A DNA stretch of 43,518 nucleotides from Parafannyhessea sp902761955 (GCA_902761955.1 CACWMM010000009.1:1-43518), one strand, 5' to 3'; shown: positions 15,551 to 24,154, numbered from the stretch's first letter. Notes: generated by a model not told the origin, from the letters alone. Made by a program: numbers and translations.

Positions 15551-15623
15551 TATTAGGATACTTTCTCGTTAAGAGTCCGGCATACATGGGGTATAGTTCC
15601 ACTAACAAGATATTGTCCTAATA
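15551..15623 (+). promoter_or_regulatory. Putative promoter region of the Dps gene with flanking inverted repeat
   Basis: TATTAGGATA (15551-15560) and TGTCCTAATA (15614-15623) form an imperfect inverted repeat around a TATAGT-like -10 box near 15590. The arrangement could be a binding site for an iron- or redox-responsive repressor of the downstream ferritin-like gene. The identity of any regulator cannot be told from this. Confidence 0.35.
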
Positions 15624-15669
15624 AAAGAAACGCAAGAACGCGTTAGGACCAACCGAAAGGGAACAAACC

Positions 15670-16098
15670 ATGAACGCCAAGCTCAACGCACTTCTAGCCA
15701 ACGTCACCGTCGAGTACCACAAGCTCCAGAACCAGCACTGGTACGTGAGCGGGGGCGACTTCTTCCAGGCACACGCGCAGCTCGAAGAGCTGTACGACGG
15801 CCTGCTCCCCGTGATCGACGACGTCGCGGAGCTCATCCTCCAGCTGGGCGGCAAGCCCATCGCGTCGCTGGCCGAGGTCCTCAACCTGGCGACCATCCGG
15901 GAGCGCGAGGACGCGCACCTCTTGAGCAAGGAGGCCTTCCTCAACGTCCGCACGGACTTCCAGACCATCCTCGACCAGGTCAACGGCATCAAGGAGGCCG
16001 CGGACGCCGAGTCCAACCACCTGGTGAGCGCCAAGGCCGACGAGCTGATCGCAAGCCTCTCCAAGACGCTCTGGATGCTCCGCCAGCAGGCCGCGTAG
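15670..16098 (+). CDS. dps: Dps-like ferritin (DNA-protecting / iron-storing protein)
   Basis: The predicted 142-residue protein is a four-helix-bundle Dps. It has YHKLQNQHWYVSGGDFFQAHAQLEELYDG, with the conserved N-x-HW-x-G-x-FF-x-H-x-x-x-E ferroxidase pattern shared between subunits, and a following DDVAELILQLGGKP block containing the partner acidic residues. Length is somewhat short for the family, lacking the basic N-terminal tail that binds DNA, so iron and peroxide handling is the more secure role. It assembles as a 12-mer in the cytoplasm. An AAAGGGAAC ribosome binding site lies just before the ATG, and the gene is followed by a clear terminator, so it is monocistronic. Confidence 0.9.
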   Translation: MNAKLNALLANVTVEYHKLQNQHWYVSGGDFFQAHAQLEELYDGLLPVIDDVAELILQLGGKPIASLAEVLNLATIREREDAHLLSKEAFLNVRTDFQTILDQVNGIKEAADAESNHLVSAKADELIASLSKTLWMLRQQAA

Positions 16099-16151
16099 CG
16101 TCCCCCGGGCGAGAAGAGCCAAAGGCATCTGCAGAAACTCCCTCGGAAGCC

Positions 16152-16187
16152 AAGGGGTCCGTCGCACCGTCGCGGCGGGCCCCTTTC
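16152..16187 (+). terminator. Intrinsic terminator of the Dps gene
   Basis: Arms 16152-16161 and 16176-16185 form a 10-bp stem with one G-T pair and a 14-base loop, followed by a short T run (16184-16186). It lies 53 bases after the Dps stop. Confidence 0.65.
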
Positions 16188-16290
16188 GCTCTCCGCGGCG
16201 CCGCCCTTGGCCCAGAATCACCTTGACATCCAAGCGCCGTACCGCGCACGCGCAGGACGGCGGCGCGTTGGCCCAATCGAGGGAGGGCAC

Positions 16291-16806
16291 ATGGCAGACT
16301 CTGACTCTGGCAGCACCATGGACGAGCGCGCGATCACACGGGCGGGCGACCCCGGCAACCCGCACGGCCAGTTTGGCGAGCAGATGCTCGAGCGCATGAA
16401 CCGGAGCCATGCCGACGTCACAAACTGGGCGCTTGACCAGCTCAAATTCAAGGCTGGGGACCGCGCGCTCGACATTGGCTGCGGCGGCGGGGCCACCATG
16501 GGGCGCATCGCCGGGCGCATCCAAGCCGCGGGCGGCATGGGACACGTGAGCGGCGTCGACATTTCCGAGGTCTCGTGCGAGGCATCGCGCATCGTGCGGC
16601 CGGGTGGCGGCCGCTTCCTCCTTGTGGCGGACATCTACCACCGCCCCGGCCTCGCGCCAGACGTGCTCCAGAACATCGAGCGCTACGACCTCACGGTGCT
16701 TGCGCCCGGCGAGTACGAGCGCCTGCTCGTGGAGGCGGGCTTCTCGCGCGCGAAGGCCCACCTCAAGAACGGCACCACCTGGATCGCCGTGGAGGTCGAA
16801 AGGTAG
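16291..16806 (+). pseudogene. Class I SAM-dependent methyltransferase with an internal in-frame deletion
   Basis: The predicted 171-residue product keeps SAM motif I (DIGCGGGATMGRIA, about residue 62) and the C-terminal part of the fold (IVRPGGGRFLLVADIY, then ERYDLTVLAPGEYERLL). The segment between GVDISEVSCEAS and IVRPGG is missing: related enzymes have about 50 residues there, including motif II and the acidic core strand. The junction is near base 16580 and the frame is preserved. ATG at 16291 with GAGGGAGGG upstream. A protein could be made, but the loss of the central strands makes catalysis unlikely. The natural substrate cannot be told. Confidence 0.72.
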
Positions 16807-16972
16807 GCTAAAGGCAGAAGGCAAGCGGCAAAGGCGAAGGGCAGACGGGCTAGAAGACCCACCCGCCGAGCCCGCTTCCCGCCTGCGGAACACGCAGCCC
16901 GCCGCGCGTGCTACCCTACACGGTCGGAAACGCGGAAGGCAGACGGCGACAGACGGCGGAGGTGGCCACGCG

Positions 16973-18193
16973 ATGGACCAGGAGCAAACGACGGTGGCGA
17001 GAAGAACGCGCGGCAGCGAGGTCGCGGCACTCACGTGGGTGCGCCTGGCGCTGCTGGTGCTCCTGGGCTTCTCGCTCGGCTGCTCGGAGTTCATCGTCAT
17101 CGGCATCCAGACCAACCTCGCGCACGACCTGGGCGTGAGCATCGCCCAGACGGGCCAGCTCATCAGCCTGTTCGCGCTGCCGTATGCCGTGATGACGCCG
17201 CTGCTGGCGCTCCTGACCGGCAGGTTCCGCCGCTACACGGTCATGCTCGCCTACCTTGCGCTCTTCTGCCTGGCAAACGTGGCATCCGCCTTCGCCACGG
17301 GCTTTGGGGTGCTGCTGGCGGCGCGTATGGTCCTGGGTTCCATATCCGGCGCGCTCCTGGCCGTGGGCGTCACGTTCATCCCGGAGCTGGCGGGGCCGCG
17401 CAGGTCTTCGCTCGCGCTCACCCTGGTGTACTCGAGCTACTCCGTCGCGCTCATCGTGAGCACCAGCGTGGGCAAGGTGCTCGCAAGCACCGTGGGATGG
17501 CACGTGGCCATGTACGGCACGCTCGCGCTCGCGCTGGCCACGAGCGTCCTCCTCGCGCTGCTCATGCCCCGCACGGGACAGACGGACGAGCCCGCGACCT
17601 TTGCGGAGCAGGCGCGCCTGCTCAAGGAGCCGAGCATCCTCACCGGGATCCTCGTGTTTGTCTTTGGCATCGGGTCCGTGTACACGTTCTACGGCTACGT
17701 GACCCCCTACCTAGAGCAGGTGCTGGGCATGGGCACCGTCCGCGTGAGCGAGACGCTGCTGGCCTATGGCGCGGTCACCTTCGTGTCCAACCTCATGAGC
17801 GGTTGGCTTGACGCCCGCTTTGGCCTGCGCCCGCTCCTTGTCACGTTCCTTGCGCAGGCGGTGGCGCTCGCCGGCATGTTCGTGGTGGGCCCCACCATGC
17901 CGCTGGCGCTCGCCTTCGTGATGGTGGTCGCGCTCCTGATGTACGTGGCGTCCATCCCCAGCGTCTCTAACTTCATGGGCGTCGCGCGCAGGAGGCATCC
18001 CAAGGCGCTCACGCTCGCAAGCTCGCTCGAGCCGCTCTCGTTCAACGTCGGCATCGCATTTGGCACCCTCGTGGGCGGCGCCGTCGTGTCCGGACCGGGG
18101 ATTCGCACCGTCGGCCTGGTGGGCGCCGTGCTCGCGCTCGCGGCGGCCGCGATGGTCGCCGTCACGGTGCGCCTGGGACGCAAGCGCGGGTAG
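16973..18193 (+). CDS. MFS exporter, DHA1 / AraJ-like family
   Basis: The predicted 406-residue protein has about 12 hydrophobic segments, the correct size for a major facilitator. The first helix ends GFSLGCSEFIVIGIQTNLAHDLGVS, the typical DHA1 opening (sugar or drug efflux, AraJ/YdhP-like). The loop between helices 2 and 3 has LTGRFRRYTVML, a version of MFS motif A. The helix-5 region contains a Pro/Gly-rich antiporter-like segment. The ATG at 16973 follows GGAGG and is the only start near the first helix. Substrate is unknown; drugs, sugars or nucleosides are all possible for this family. A terminator follows about 100 bases after the stop, so the gene stands alone. Confidence 0.85.
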   Translation: MDQEQTTVARRTRGSEVAALTWVRLALLVLLGFSLGCSEFIVIGIQTNLAHDLGVSIAQTGQLISLFALPYAVMTPLLALLTGRFRRYTVMLAYLALFCLANVASAFATGFGVLLAARMVLGSISGALLAVGVTFIPELAGPRRSSLALTLVYSSYSVALIVSTSVGKVLASTVGWHVAMYGTLALALATSVLLALLMPRTGQTDEPATFAEQARLLKEPSILTGILVFVFGIGSVYTFYGYVTPYLEQVLGMGTVRVSETLLAYGAVTFVSNLMSGWLDARFGLRPLLVTFLAQAVALAGMFVVGPTMPLALAFVMVVALLMYVASIPSVSNFMGVARRRHPKALTLASSLEPLSFNVGIAFGTLVGGAVVSGPGIRTVGLVGAVLALAAAAMVAVTVRLGRKRG

Positions 18194-18290
18194 GTCCGGG
18201 CAAATTGCCTGAATCCTATTTTTGCGATTGCAATATCACCAGGAAATTGAGAAATTGGAAATGGTCTTCCCAGTGGGAGGGCCTCCAGGA

Positions 18291-18316
18291 GCCAGGGGCT
18301 GTCCCCTGGCATTTTT
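18291..18316 (+). terminator. Intrinsic terminator after the MFS gene
   Basis: GCCAGGGG (18291-18298) pairs with CCCCTGGC (18303-18310) across a 4-base loop, followed by ATTTTTC. It is correctly placed for the MFS transcript and also precedes the end of the convergent antitoxin-like gene. Confidence 0.8.
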
Positions 18317-18336
18317 CATACGTGCGAATGCCGCCG

Positions 18337-18525
18337 TTACAGTAGCTCCTCGCGCACCTGCTGGATTGAAACACCCGCGCCAGACTCCGCCTCGGCAATG
18401 CGCCCACGCAGGAGCGAGGCAAGCTCGGCATCGCTCATGGCAGACATGTCAATCACGCGCGGAACGGCCGGCGGGGTGGTGATGTACGTAATGCCTTCAA
18501 GGTCGAGCGGTGTGTCCTTCTCCAT
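18337..18525 (-). CDS. Small antitoxin-like protein (62 residues), no toxin partner visible
   Basis: The predicted protein begins MEKDTPLDLEGITYITTPPA and ends SGAGVSIQQVREELL. The acidic helical C-terminus (IAEAESG-GVSIQQVREEL) is reminiscent of type II antitoxins that wrap a RelE/ParE-like toxin, but the N-terminus does not give a clear DNA-binding fold. GGAGG lies six bases before the ATG at 18525. No RelE-, ParE- or HicA-like frame is found on either side, so if it is an antitoxin it is orphaned. Alternatively it is an unrelated small regulator. Confidence 0.5.
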   Translation of the reverse strand: MEKDTPLDLEGITYITTPPAVPRVIDMSAMSDAELASLLRGRIAEAESGAGVSIQQVREELL

Positions 18526-18771
18526 CGTTCCTCCCATCGTCAAGCATATTGTGGCGCAACCCACGTCGCAACGGGCACGCATATGTGTCCAAAGTCGGAA
18601 CTTGACGTGGGCGAGAAGGACGCAGACCACTGACCCCACGCCCCAACGCAGCGGCAACGGCGTGACCCGACGCCTGACGCAGCCCTTACACGCGGCGAAC
18701 CCCCTCCGCGCACGCGCCCCATATCATCAGGCCAAGGCACGTGCACGGTTCCCTCGGCAGAGGAGGCACCC

Positions 18772-18957
18772 ATGTACAAGGCGTTCGTCGTGGCATACTG
18801 CCCGGCAGCAGACCGCATGGCCGAGCTTGTGGAGCAGAAGGCCAACGAGGTCGCGAGGGACGGCTACGAGGTCGTCTCCTTCTCCGTCACCAACAGCGCC
18901 CGTGCCATCATCCTGGCCAGGCGGCGCGACAACTTCCCCAGGGAGCGTGCATCATGA
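18772..18957 (+). CDS. Small DUF4177-like protein (61 residues)
   Basis: The predicted protein begins MYKAFVVAYCPAADRMAELV, continues with a helix (VEQKANEVARDGYEVVSF) and ends in a strand (ARAIILARRR). The pattern strand-helix-GYEVV-strand is that of the small DUF4177 family, whose members act at unknown targets. A strong GAGGAGG lies six bases before the ATG. The stop overlaps the start of the next gene by four bases (ATGA), so the two are co-translated. Confidence 0.62.
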   Translation: MYKAFVVAYCPAADRMAELVEQKANEVARDGYEVVSFSVTNSARAIILARRRDNFPRERAS

Positions 18958-19133
18958 GCAGTGACAACCCCGGCGGTGCACGGGTTGCCATCGGCATGCT
19001 GGGCCTGGCATGCGGCGCAATCGGTTACGTCGCGCTTGCCGTGGGCGGCGACTTTGCCAGCTTCGTGCAGGGCGCCCTGCCCGGCGTCATGATCGGCCTT
19101 TCCGCCCTCGCCTTGATCATGCGTCCCAGGTAG
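18954..19133 (+). CDS. Small two-helix membrane protein (59 residues)
   Basis: Starts inside the stop of the preceding gene (ATGA at 18954-18957). After a short polar N-terminus it has two hydrophobic segments, GMLGLACGAIGYVALAVGG and GALPGVMIGLSALALIM, ending with a basic RPR tail that would stay in the cytoplasm. No family is recognised. The pairing with a DUF4177-like gene suggests a small membrane-associated module, but its role is unknown. Confidence 0.6.
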   Translation: MSSDNPGGARVAIGMLGLACGAIGYVALAVGGDFASFVQGALPGVMIGLSALALIMRPR

Positions 19134-19192
19134 GACATCCCACCAGCGCAAGGATCACAACAGCATCAGCCTTCCCAGCAGGAGCTCGAGAA

Positions 19193-19214
19193 GCCGGGGG
19201 CTGCCCCGGCATTT
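19193..19214 (+). terminator. Intrinsic terminator after the two small genes
   Basis: GCCGGGG (19193-19199) pairs with CCCCGGC (19204-19210) around a 4-base loop and is followed by ATTTCT. It closely resembles the terminator at 18291-18316. Confidence 0.68.
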
Positions 19215-19469
19215 CTATATGTGCAGCCGAGGCAGTCCACCAGGTCAAGTTCGTCCAAGGAGCTCATCGGAGTCCTCTGGACCCTCCACCTGTCATACCT
19301 GCAAACAACCTGTTCTGCCATGTGTATTTAGTGTAATCTGCAGGTAAGCGCATCTGCCGCTTTCGTATCTTACGTCTCAGCGCGGATGCCCGGCAAACAA
19401 CGTGGCAGAGATGTTGGACGCGACCTGGGACACGCACCCCCGCATCGCGCTCATAAGATGGGAGGTTTG
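19215..19469. other. Non-coding leader region before the CotH-lectin gene
   Basis: Together with the terminator this makes a gap of over 300 bases. It must contain the promoter of the gene at 19470. An AT-richer patch near 19320-19340 (GTGTATTTAGTGTAATC) is the only promoter-like sequence I see. No other gene or structure is convincing. Confidence 0.4.
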
Positions 19470-22400
19470 ATGTACAAAGCAAGTAGGTTGCTATCCGCAT
19501 GCCTTGCCGCTGCGCTTTCCGTGGCGATGCCTTGCATCGCCTGTGCGGAGGAGCAGCCTTCCGATGCGACCACGCCCGAGACACACTCGATAGTCACCTC
19601 GGATGCAAGGACCGACGCAACGGTGTCTGAGGAGAGTACAGGCGGCACATCCGACCAAATGGATGCGCAGACATCCACTGCGACCGCCTCGGAAACGCAG
19701 AGCGCAGGAAGCAAAGCGGCCGAGTCGAGCAATGCCATCTCATCCGACGAATCGGCCCCTAGTCCAGAGAGCCCCTCTGCTGCTGCGGAATCCAGCGCAG
19801 GCACCGGGGAGAAAGACGCCGCCGCTACCTCCAATCCCGTCACCAACAACAACGCGCTTCCAGCTGACGGCGTGTACACAATCGGCACGAAACTAGACGC
19901 GTCAAAGGACGTGGACATCCCAGGCGCATCATCTGCCCCTGGAGCCGCTAGCCAGATTTACTCCAATAACCAGACTCCGGCCCAGCGCTTCTCATTCGTC
20001 AAGGGGAGCGATGGGTCCTATACCATCCGGAACGTATCGTCCAACCTCGTGCTGGACGTGGCTGGCGCAGTCGCCAAGAACGGAACGCGCGTCCAACAGT
20101 ACAAGGCAAATGGTACTGATGCTCAGAAGTGGGAGCTCGTCAGGAACGATGATGGCAGCTGGGGCATACTGTCTTGGCTCAGGGGAGCCAACGGGCTCAG
20201 GCTGGCGCTCGATATCCCTTATGCGAACGCGCGCAACGGCGCACCCCTGTGGATCTGGGAGAGAAACGGCAGTGCAGCCCAGAGCTGGCTGCTCAACGAC
20301 ACGCACGTCTTGGATGATGGCACCTACACGATTTCCTCGGGAATCGGCTCCAAGCACGTTATTGACGTCGCCGGCAACTCCGAGTCCTCTGGCGCCAACA
20401 TCGACTCGTACGAGGAAAACGGCACCATGGCGCAACGCTTTGGCGTGTTCTATGACGGCGGCAGCGGTTACTACACCATAGTGAACACCGGCACGGGACG
20501 CGTCCTCGACGTGCGCGGCGCGTCCACCGCGCGTGGGGCGAACGTGCAGCAATACCAAAGCAATGGAACTTATGCCCAAAGATGGTCGTTCGTGAAGAGG
20601 CAGGACGGCACATGGGAAATCGTTAACGCCCGCTCGGGCCTTGCCCTCGACGTTGCCGCCGCGTCCCTCGCCAATGGTGCGAACATCTGGCAGTGGACAA
20701 GGAACGGCTCTGCCGCCCAATCCTGGACGCTCGCTCTCGTCGACCCGATTGCCAGCGGTCGCTATGTCATTGTCCCCTCCTCCAACAGATCCTTCGCAAT
20801 CGACGCGCGCGGTGGCTCGACCTTCGAGGGCACACCCGTGCAGATATACTCCCGCAACGGGACCGACGCGCAGGTATATGAAATCTCGCCCTCTTCCGAG
20901 GCGGGTTACTACGTCATCCGCAACGCCAAGTCGGGTAAGTACCTGACCGTCGACGCAGCGTCATCAGCGAGCAACGGGGCCACCGTCGCCCTCTCTGCCC
21001 CCGAAGGTCCCGCGGACTGGCAGCTCTGGAAGCCAACCATGACCGTCGGTGGCATCACGTTCGTCTCCAAGACGGGCCTCGTGCTCGACGTCTATGGCAA
21101 CAACACGAGGAACAACACCATTGTCCAGGGATGGGAGAGCAACGGAACCCCCGCGCAACGGTTCTACCTGTCCGCTACCGGCACCACAAAGCTCGGCGTG
21201 ACGGACTTCGTGGCAGAAATACCAGACACAAAGGGAACGGAGCACCAAGCACTGAGTTCCAGAATCGATGGAGTCACCTACGTCTTCCTCCCAGCATACG
21301 CTGGCGATTCACTCTCCCTGCGTTGCTATCGTTCTGACGGCGGAAAGGTCGTGTACGTCTCACCCTCAGACGACGGCGCTTACAAGGAAGTCTCCACGAA
21401 CTTCTCCCTCAGCCTTTCATCGTCAGACGTCACGAGCGGCGGCACGAGCTGGACCGCATATGTAAAGGAGAGCGTGTTTGCCGAACCGACCAAGCTCGTC
21501 ATCATGCGCTCCGCAAACATCGCGTCTCTGTTCCTGGAAAGCGCAGACAAATACGGACAGGGACGTTTCTACGTGGAGGCATCTGGCGATCATTCCGTTG
21601 GGGCGAAGGGCAAGGCCTACGCGCTCGTCGATGCTGATGGCGACTCGGTCTCGGGCGGCCTCTCCCAGATCAAGGGACGCGGAAACAGCACCTGGCTGTT
21701 AGACAAGCGTCCCTATCAGATCAAGCTCGACAAGAAGGCAAGCCTTGTGGATGGCAAGAAGGACAACTCGTCCAAGAAGTGGGTCCTTCTAGCCAACTAT
21801 GCAGACCCAACGTTGTTAAGGAACTCCATCGTACTCAACACAGCCCTAGAGCTTGGGCTCTCTTCAACCCCACAGTGCCGTAGCGTCGACCTCTACTATG
21901 ACGGAGAGTATCGCGGCACGTACCTCCTTGCAGAAAAGGTTGAGGTCGGTAAAGGCCGCGTCGACATCGAGGAAATCGAAAACGAGTCCGACGACGGTGC
22001 GGACACTTCGACGCTTCCAGTCGCCCGTTCCACCAACTCCTACGGCAACGAGTTCCAGTTCGTCAGCGGGCTGAAGTCAACGCAGAGCAGTACAGGCGGT
22101 TACCTCTTGGAGATGGACGACTACTACCATGGGGAACGCTCCTGGTTCGCAGTCAAGGTAGGGGGCCGCACCTACCACATCGTGCTCAAGAGCCCGGAAG
22201 ACGCAACAGAGGAACAGGTCCGCTACATCAGCGAATACGTTCAGTCTGCCATTGACGGCATCGACGAGACAAGCCTCGGTTCCTTCGACCTCGACAGCCT
22301 TGCTCGTACGTTCCTGGTGGAGGAATTCTCCAAGAACGTCGACTACATCAGGCACTCTTCTACCTACATGTATAAGGACGCAGCTAGCTCAGCTCTGATT

Positions 22401-22805
22401 TCGGGCCCCGTGTGGGATTTCGACCTTGCCTTGGGGAACGACCCGGAGAACGACTGTGACAAGCCAAACGGCTTTGCCTCGGAGGAGTATGCCTTCTTCC
22501 TTGGTAATGTGAGTTTTAGGAAGGAGGTCCTAAAGATCTTCAACGAGGAGCTGAAGCCACTGGTCCAGAAGACCCTGCTGGGCGATGGCCGACAAGGCTC
22601 ACTGGCATCGATCAGTACGATGGCCAGCGAGATTGGGGCCTCGCAGCAGATGAACCAGATTGTTTGGCCGAGCTTCCGAAACACCCGCTATCAGGTTACT
22701 CCATGCGGCACGTACGACGAGAACGTGGATGTGCTACATAATTGGGTCGCCCAGCGAGTGAGCTGGTTGGACAGCTACCTCAACTCGAGCAACTGGGTTG
22801 CATAG
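19470..22805 (+). CDS. Secreted protein with ricin-type lectin repeats and a CotH kinase-like domain
   Basis: The predicted 1111-residue protein begins with a signal peptide (basic start, LLSACLAAALSVAMP, cleavage near ACA-EEQ). A Ser/Thr/Glu-rich linker follows to about residue 130. Residues about 135-567 hold roughly nine lectin units of about 45 residues, each with a V-LDV-G block and an NGT-AQ-W (QxW) motif, as in ricin B-type sugar-binding domains. Residues about 690-1060 are a CotH-type domain: IKGRGNSTW near 733, the YGEYRGTYLL-like block as YDGEYRGTYLLAEKVEVGKG, and GPVWDFDLALGN near 981 with the paired Asp residues. CotH proteins phosphorylate secreted proteins. Here one is extracellular and wall-bound through its lectins, in what seems a non-sporulating lineage. 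GGAGG precedes the ATG at 19470. No sortase motif is seen. Confidence 0.88.
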   Translation: MYKASRLLSACLAAALSVAMPCIACAEEQPSDATTPETHSIVTSDARTDATVSEESTGGTSDQMDAQTSTATASETQSAGSKAAESSNAISSDESAPSPESPSAAAESSAGTGEKDAAATSNPVTNNNALPADGVYTIGTKLDASKDVDIPGASSAPGAASQIYSNNQTPAQRFSFVKGSDGSYTIRNVSSNLVLDVAGAVAKNGTRVQQYKANGTDAQKWELVRNDDGSWGILSWLRGANGLRLALDIPYANARNGAPLWIWERNGSAAQSWLLNDTHVLDDGTYTISSGIGSKHVIDVAGNSESSGANIDSYEENGTMAQRFGVFYDGGSGYYTIVNTGTGRVLDVRGASTARGANVQQYQSNGTYAQRWSFVKRQDGTWEIVNARSGLALDVAAASLANGANIWQWTRNGSAAQSWTLALVDPIASGRYVIVPSSNRSFAIDARGGSTFEGTPVQIYSRNGTDAQVYEISPSSEAGYYVIRNAKSGKYLTVDAASSASNGATVALSAPEGPADWQLWKPTMTVGGITFVSKTGLVLDVYGNNTRNNTIVQGWESNGTPAQRFYLSATGTTKLGVTDFVAEIPDTKGTEHQALSSRIDGVTYVFLPAYAGDSLSLRCYRSDGGKVVYVSPSDDGAYKEVSTNFSLSLSSSDVTSGGTSWTAYVKESVFAEPTKLVIMRSANIASLFLESADKYGQGRFYVEASGDHSVGAKGKAYALVDADGDSVSGGLSQIKGRGNSTWLLDKRPYQIKLDKKASLVDGKKDNSSKKWVLLANYADPTLLRNSIVLNTALELGLSSTPQCRSVDLYYDGEYRGTYLLAEKVEVGKGRVDIEEIENESDDGADTSTLPVARSTNSYGNEFQFVSGLKSTQSSTGGYLLEMDDYYHGERSWFAVKVGGRTYHIVLKSPEDATEEQVRYISEYVQSAIDGIDETSLGSFDLDSLARTFLVEEFSKNVDYIRHSSTYMYKDAASSALISGPVWDFDLALGNDPENDCDKPNGFASEEYAFFLGNVSFRKEVLKIFNEELKPLVQKTLLGDGRQGSLASISTMASEIGASQQMNQIVWPSFRNTRYQVTPCGTYDENVDVLHNWVAQRVSWLDSYLNSSNWVA

Positions 22806-22833
22806 GCTAAGCCATAAGCCAGCGATTGTTGAA

Positions 22834-22870
22834 GAGCGCCTCTCCCACATCACCCAGGGGAGAGGCGCTC
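22834..22870. terminator. Strong hairpin after the CotH-lectin gene
   Basis: A perfect 13-bp stem (22834-22846 with 22858-22870) with an 11-base loop lies 28 bases after the stop. The T tract is weak, so it may depend on other factors or serve both strands, since the minus-strand operon ends nearby. Confidence 0.7.
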
Positions 22871-22876
22871 ACACTA

Positions 22877-23056
22877 TTACGATTCCCGTTCTCTCACGCA
22901 GCCTGCGCTACACCTTACGACACCTCCAGACGCCGCGGCGAGAAGTGCAAGAACACCAGTGGTGGCGATGCCGTCGTCCTGACTCGTTGTGGCACCGTCT
23001 TCCGAACCAGCGCCCATCGCAGTGCACGCTGGTGGCTTCTCCATCAGCGCTGTCAT
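22877..23056 (-). CDS. Possible 59-residue remnant with a cell-wall-anchor-like tail
   Basis: An ATG at 23056, five bases after the acyltransferase stop, opens a frame reading MTALMEKPPACTAMGAGSED and later TTSQDDGIATTGVLALLAAAS, ending VRERES. The order small polar motif, hydrophobic stretch, charged tail recalls a sortase-anchored C-terminus, but no clean LPxTG-type motif is present and there is no good ribosome binding site. It could be the decayed 3' end of a surface protein or chance. Confidence 0.25.
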   Translation of the reverse strand: MTALMEKPPACTAMGAGSEDGATTSQDDGIATTGVLALLAAASGGVVRCSAGCVRERES

Positions 23057-23060
23057 ACCG

Positions 23061-24110
23061 CTAGATCTTGTCTCTAAAGCCAGGCAGCAGCCTGAGCACG
23101 CGCGTTATGGCAACGGACCCCAGCACCCCCACCACAAAGATGCCCAGCTGCAGCGCGGGCACGGAGATGGCGGCGTAGTTGGTGAACCAGATGGCCAGAT
23201 GCCCAAACAGCGGATGGAACAGGTAGATGCCAAAGCTGTCGCGCGCGAGGCCCGCCGCGACGCCGTGGGGGCGCTGCGGACGGTCCGCAAACCGCCTGAA
23301 CGCCAGGAACACCATGAGCGAGAAGGGCATGACCAGCCCGTACTGAGGCAGTGCCACGGCGCCGGCCACCTCCGCGCCCGTGACCGAGCGCAGCCCCAGC
23401 CCCGCGCTCAGGCAGCACAGCGCGAGCGACACCACGCCCGCCGTCACGACGCGCCAGTCAAGCTCAAGGTACTCGTAGGCGTAGCGACCCAGCATGTAAT
23501 AGGCCACGGCGCCGCTCAGGTCCACAAACTGGTACAGGTTCGTGTTGAGCAGCAGGTTCGCGAGCGGCACCAGGCAGAGCAGCGCCCATGCCAGCGCCAC
23601 GGCCAGCCCAAACTGCCGGCGCGTGGCGTGCGCCAAGAAGCCGCGGATGAACGGCGTCAGCAGGTAGAGGCCGATCAGCGCGTACACGTACCACAGGTGG
23701 TCCCAGGAGTTGCCCTCCAGCAGGTTGAGCAGCGCGCGTCCCGCCATGCCCCACGTGAGCGTGAGCGCACCCGTCTGCGCGCGCACGTCCGCCACCTGCT
23801 CCATCAGGCAGAACGCTAGCCCCACGGTCAGGAGCACAAAGGCCATGCGCCACACGTGGCGGCCGATCTTGCGGGGCGGCATTTTTCGCCCTGGGTCAAG
23901 CAGCAGCGCGCCGGAAACCATGAGGAACACGGGCACCGCCCAGCGCGCCAGCGGAATCTGCAGCACGGCCTCCACGCCAAAGAGCCGCGCGTGCGCGGCG
24001 GCCAGCCCCGGGGCAAGCTCCGTCACGCGCATGGCGTGCAGCGCGACGATGGCGAGGGCGCCAAGCACCCTCGCCCACTCAAACCAGTCGATTTTCCTGC
24101 GTTCCGTCAA
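23061..24110 (-). CDS. Membrane acyltransferase (acyltransferase 3 family)
   Basis: The predicted 349-residue protein has about ten hydrophobic segments. It shows the family signature near its start (DWFEWARVLGALAIVALHAMRV, with the conserved His), then ARWAVPVFLMVSGALLL and a C-terminal FGIYLFHPLFGH block. Acyltransferase 3 enzymes O-acetylate or succinylate surface sugars or peptidoglycan at the membrane. No ATG lies near the start of homology. I choose the TTG at 24110, with GGGGAA upstream. The gene is last in a minus-strand run and 44 bases after the PfkB kinase gene. The target sugar is unknown. Confidence 0.8.
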   Translation of the reverse strand: MTERRKIDWFEWARVLGALAIVALHAMRVTELAPGLAAAHARLFGVEAVLQIPLARWAVPVFLMVSGALLLDPGRKMPPRKIGRHVWRMAFVLLTVGLAFCLMEQVADVRAQTGALTLTWGMAGRALLNLLEGNSWDHLWYVYALIGLYLLTPFIRGFLAHATRRQFGLAVALAWALLCLVPLANLLLNTNLYQFVDLSGAVAYYMLGRYAYEYLELDWRVVTAGVVSLALCCLSAGLGLRSVTGAEVAGAVALPQYGLVMPFSLMVFLAFRRFADRPQRPHGVAAGLARDSFGIYLFHPLFGHLAIWFTNYAAISVPALQLGIFVVGVLGSVAITRVLRLLPGFRDKI

Positions 24111-24154
24111 GCGATTCCCCGTTGCGTCACGTGCCTCGCGGGCGAGAAGGACGG

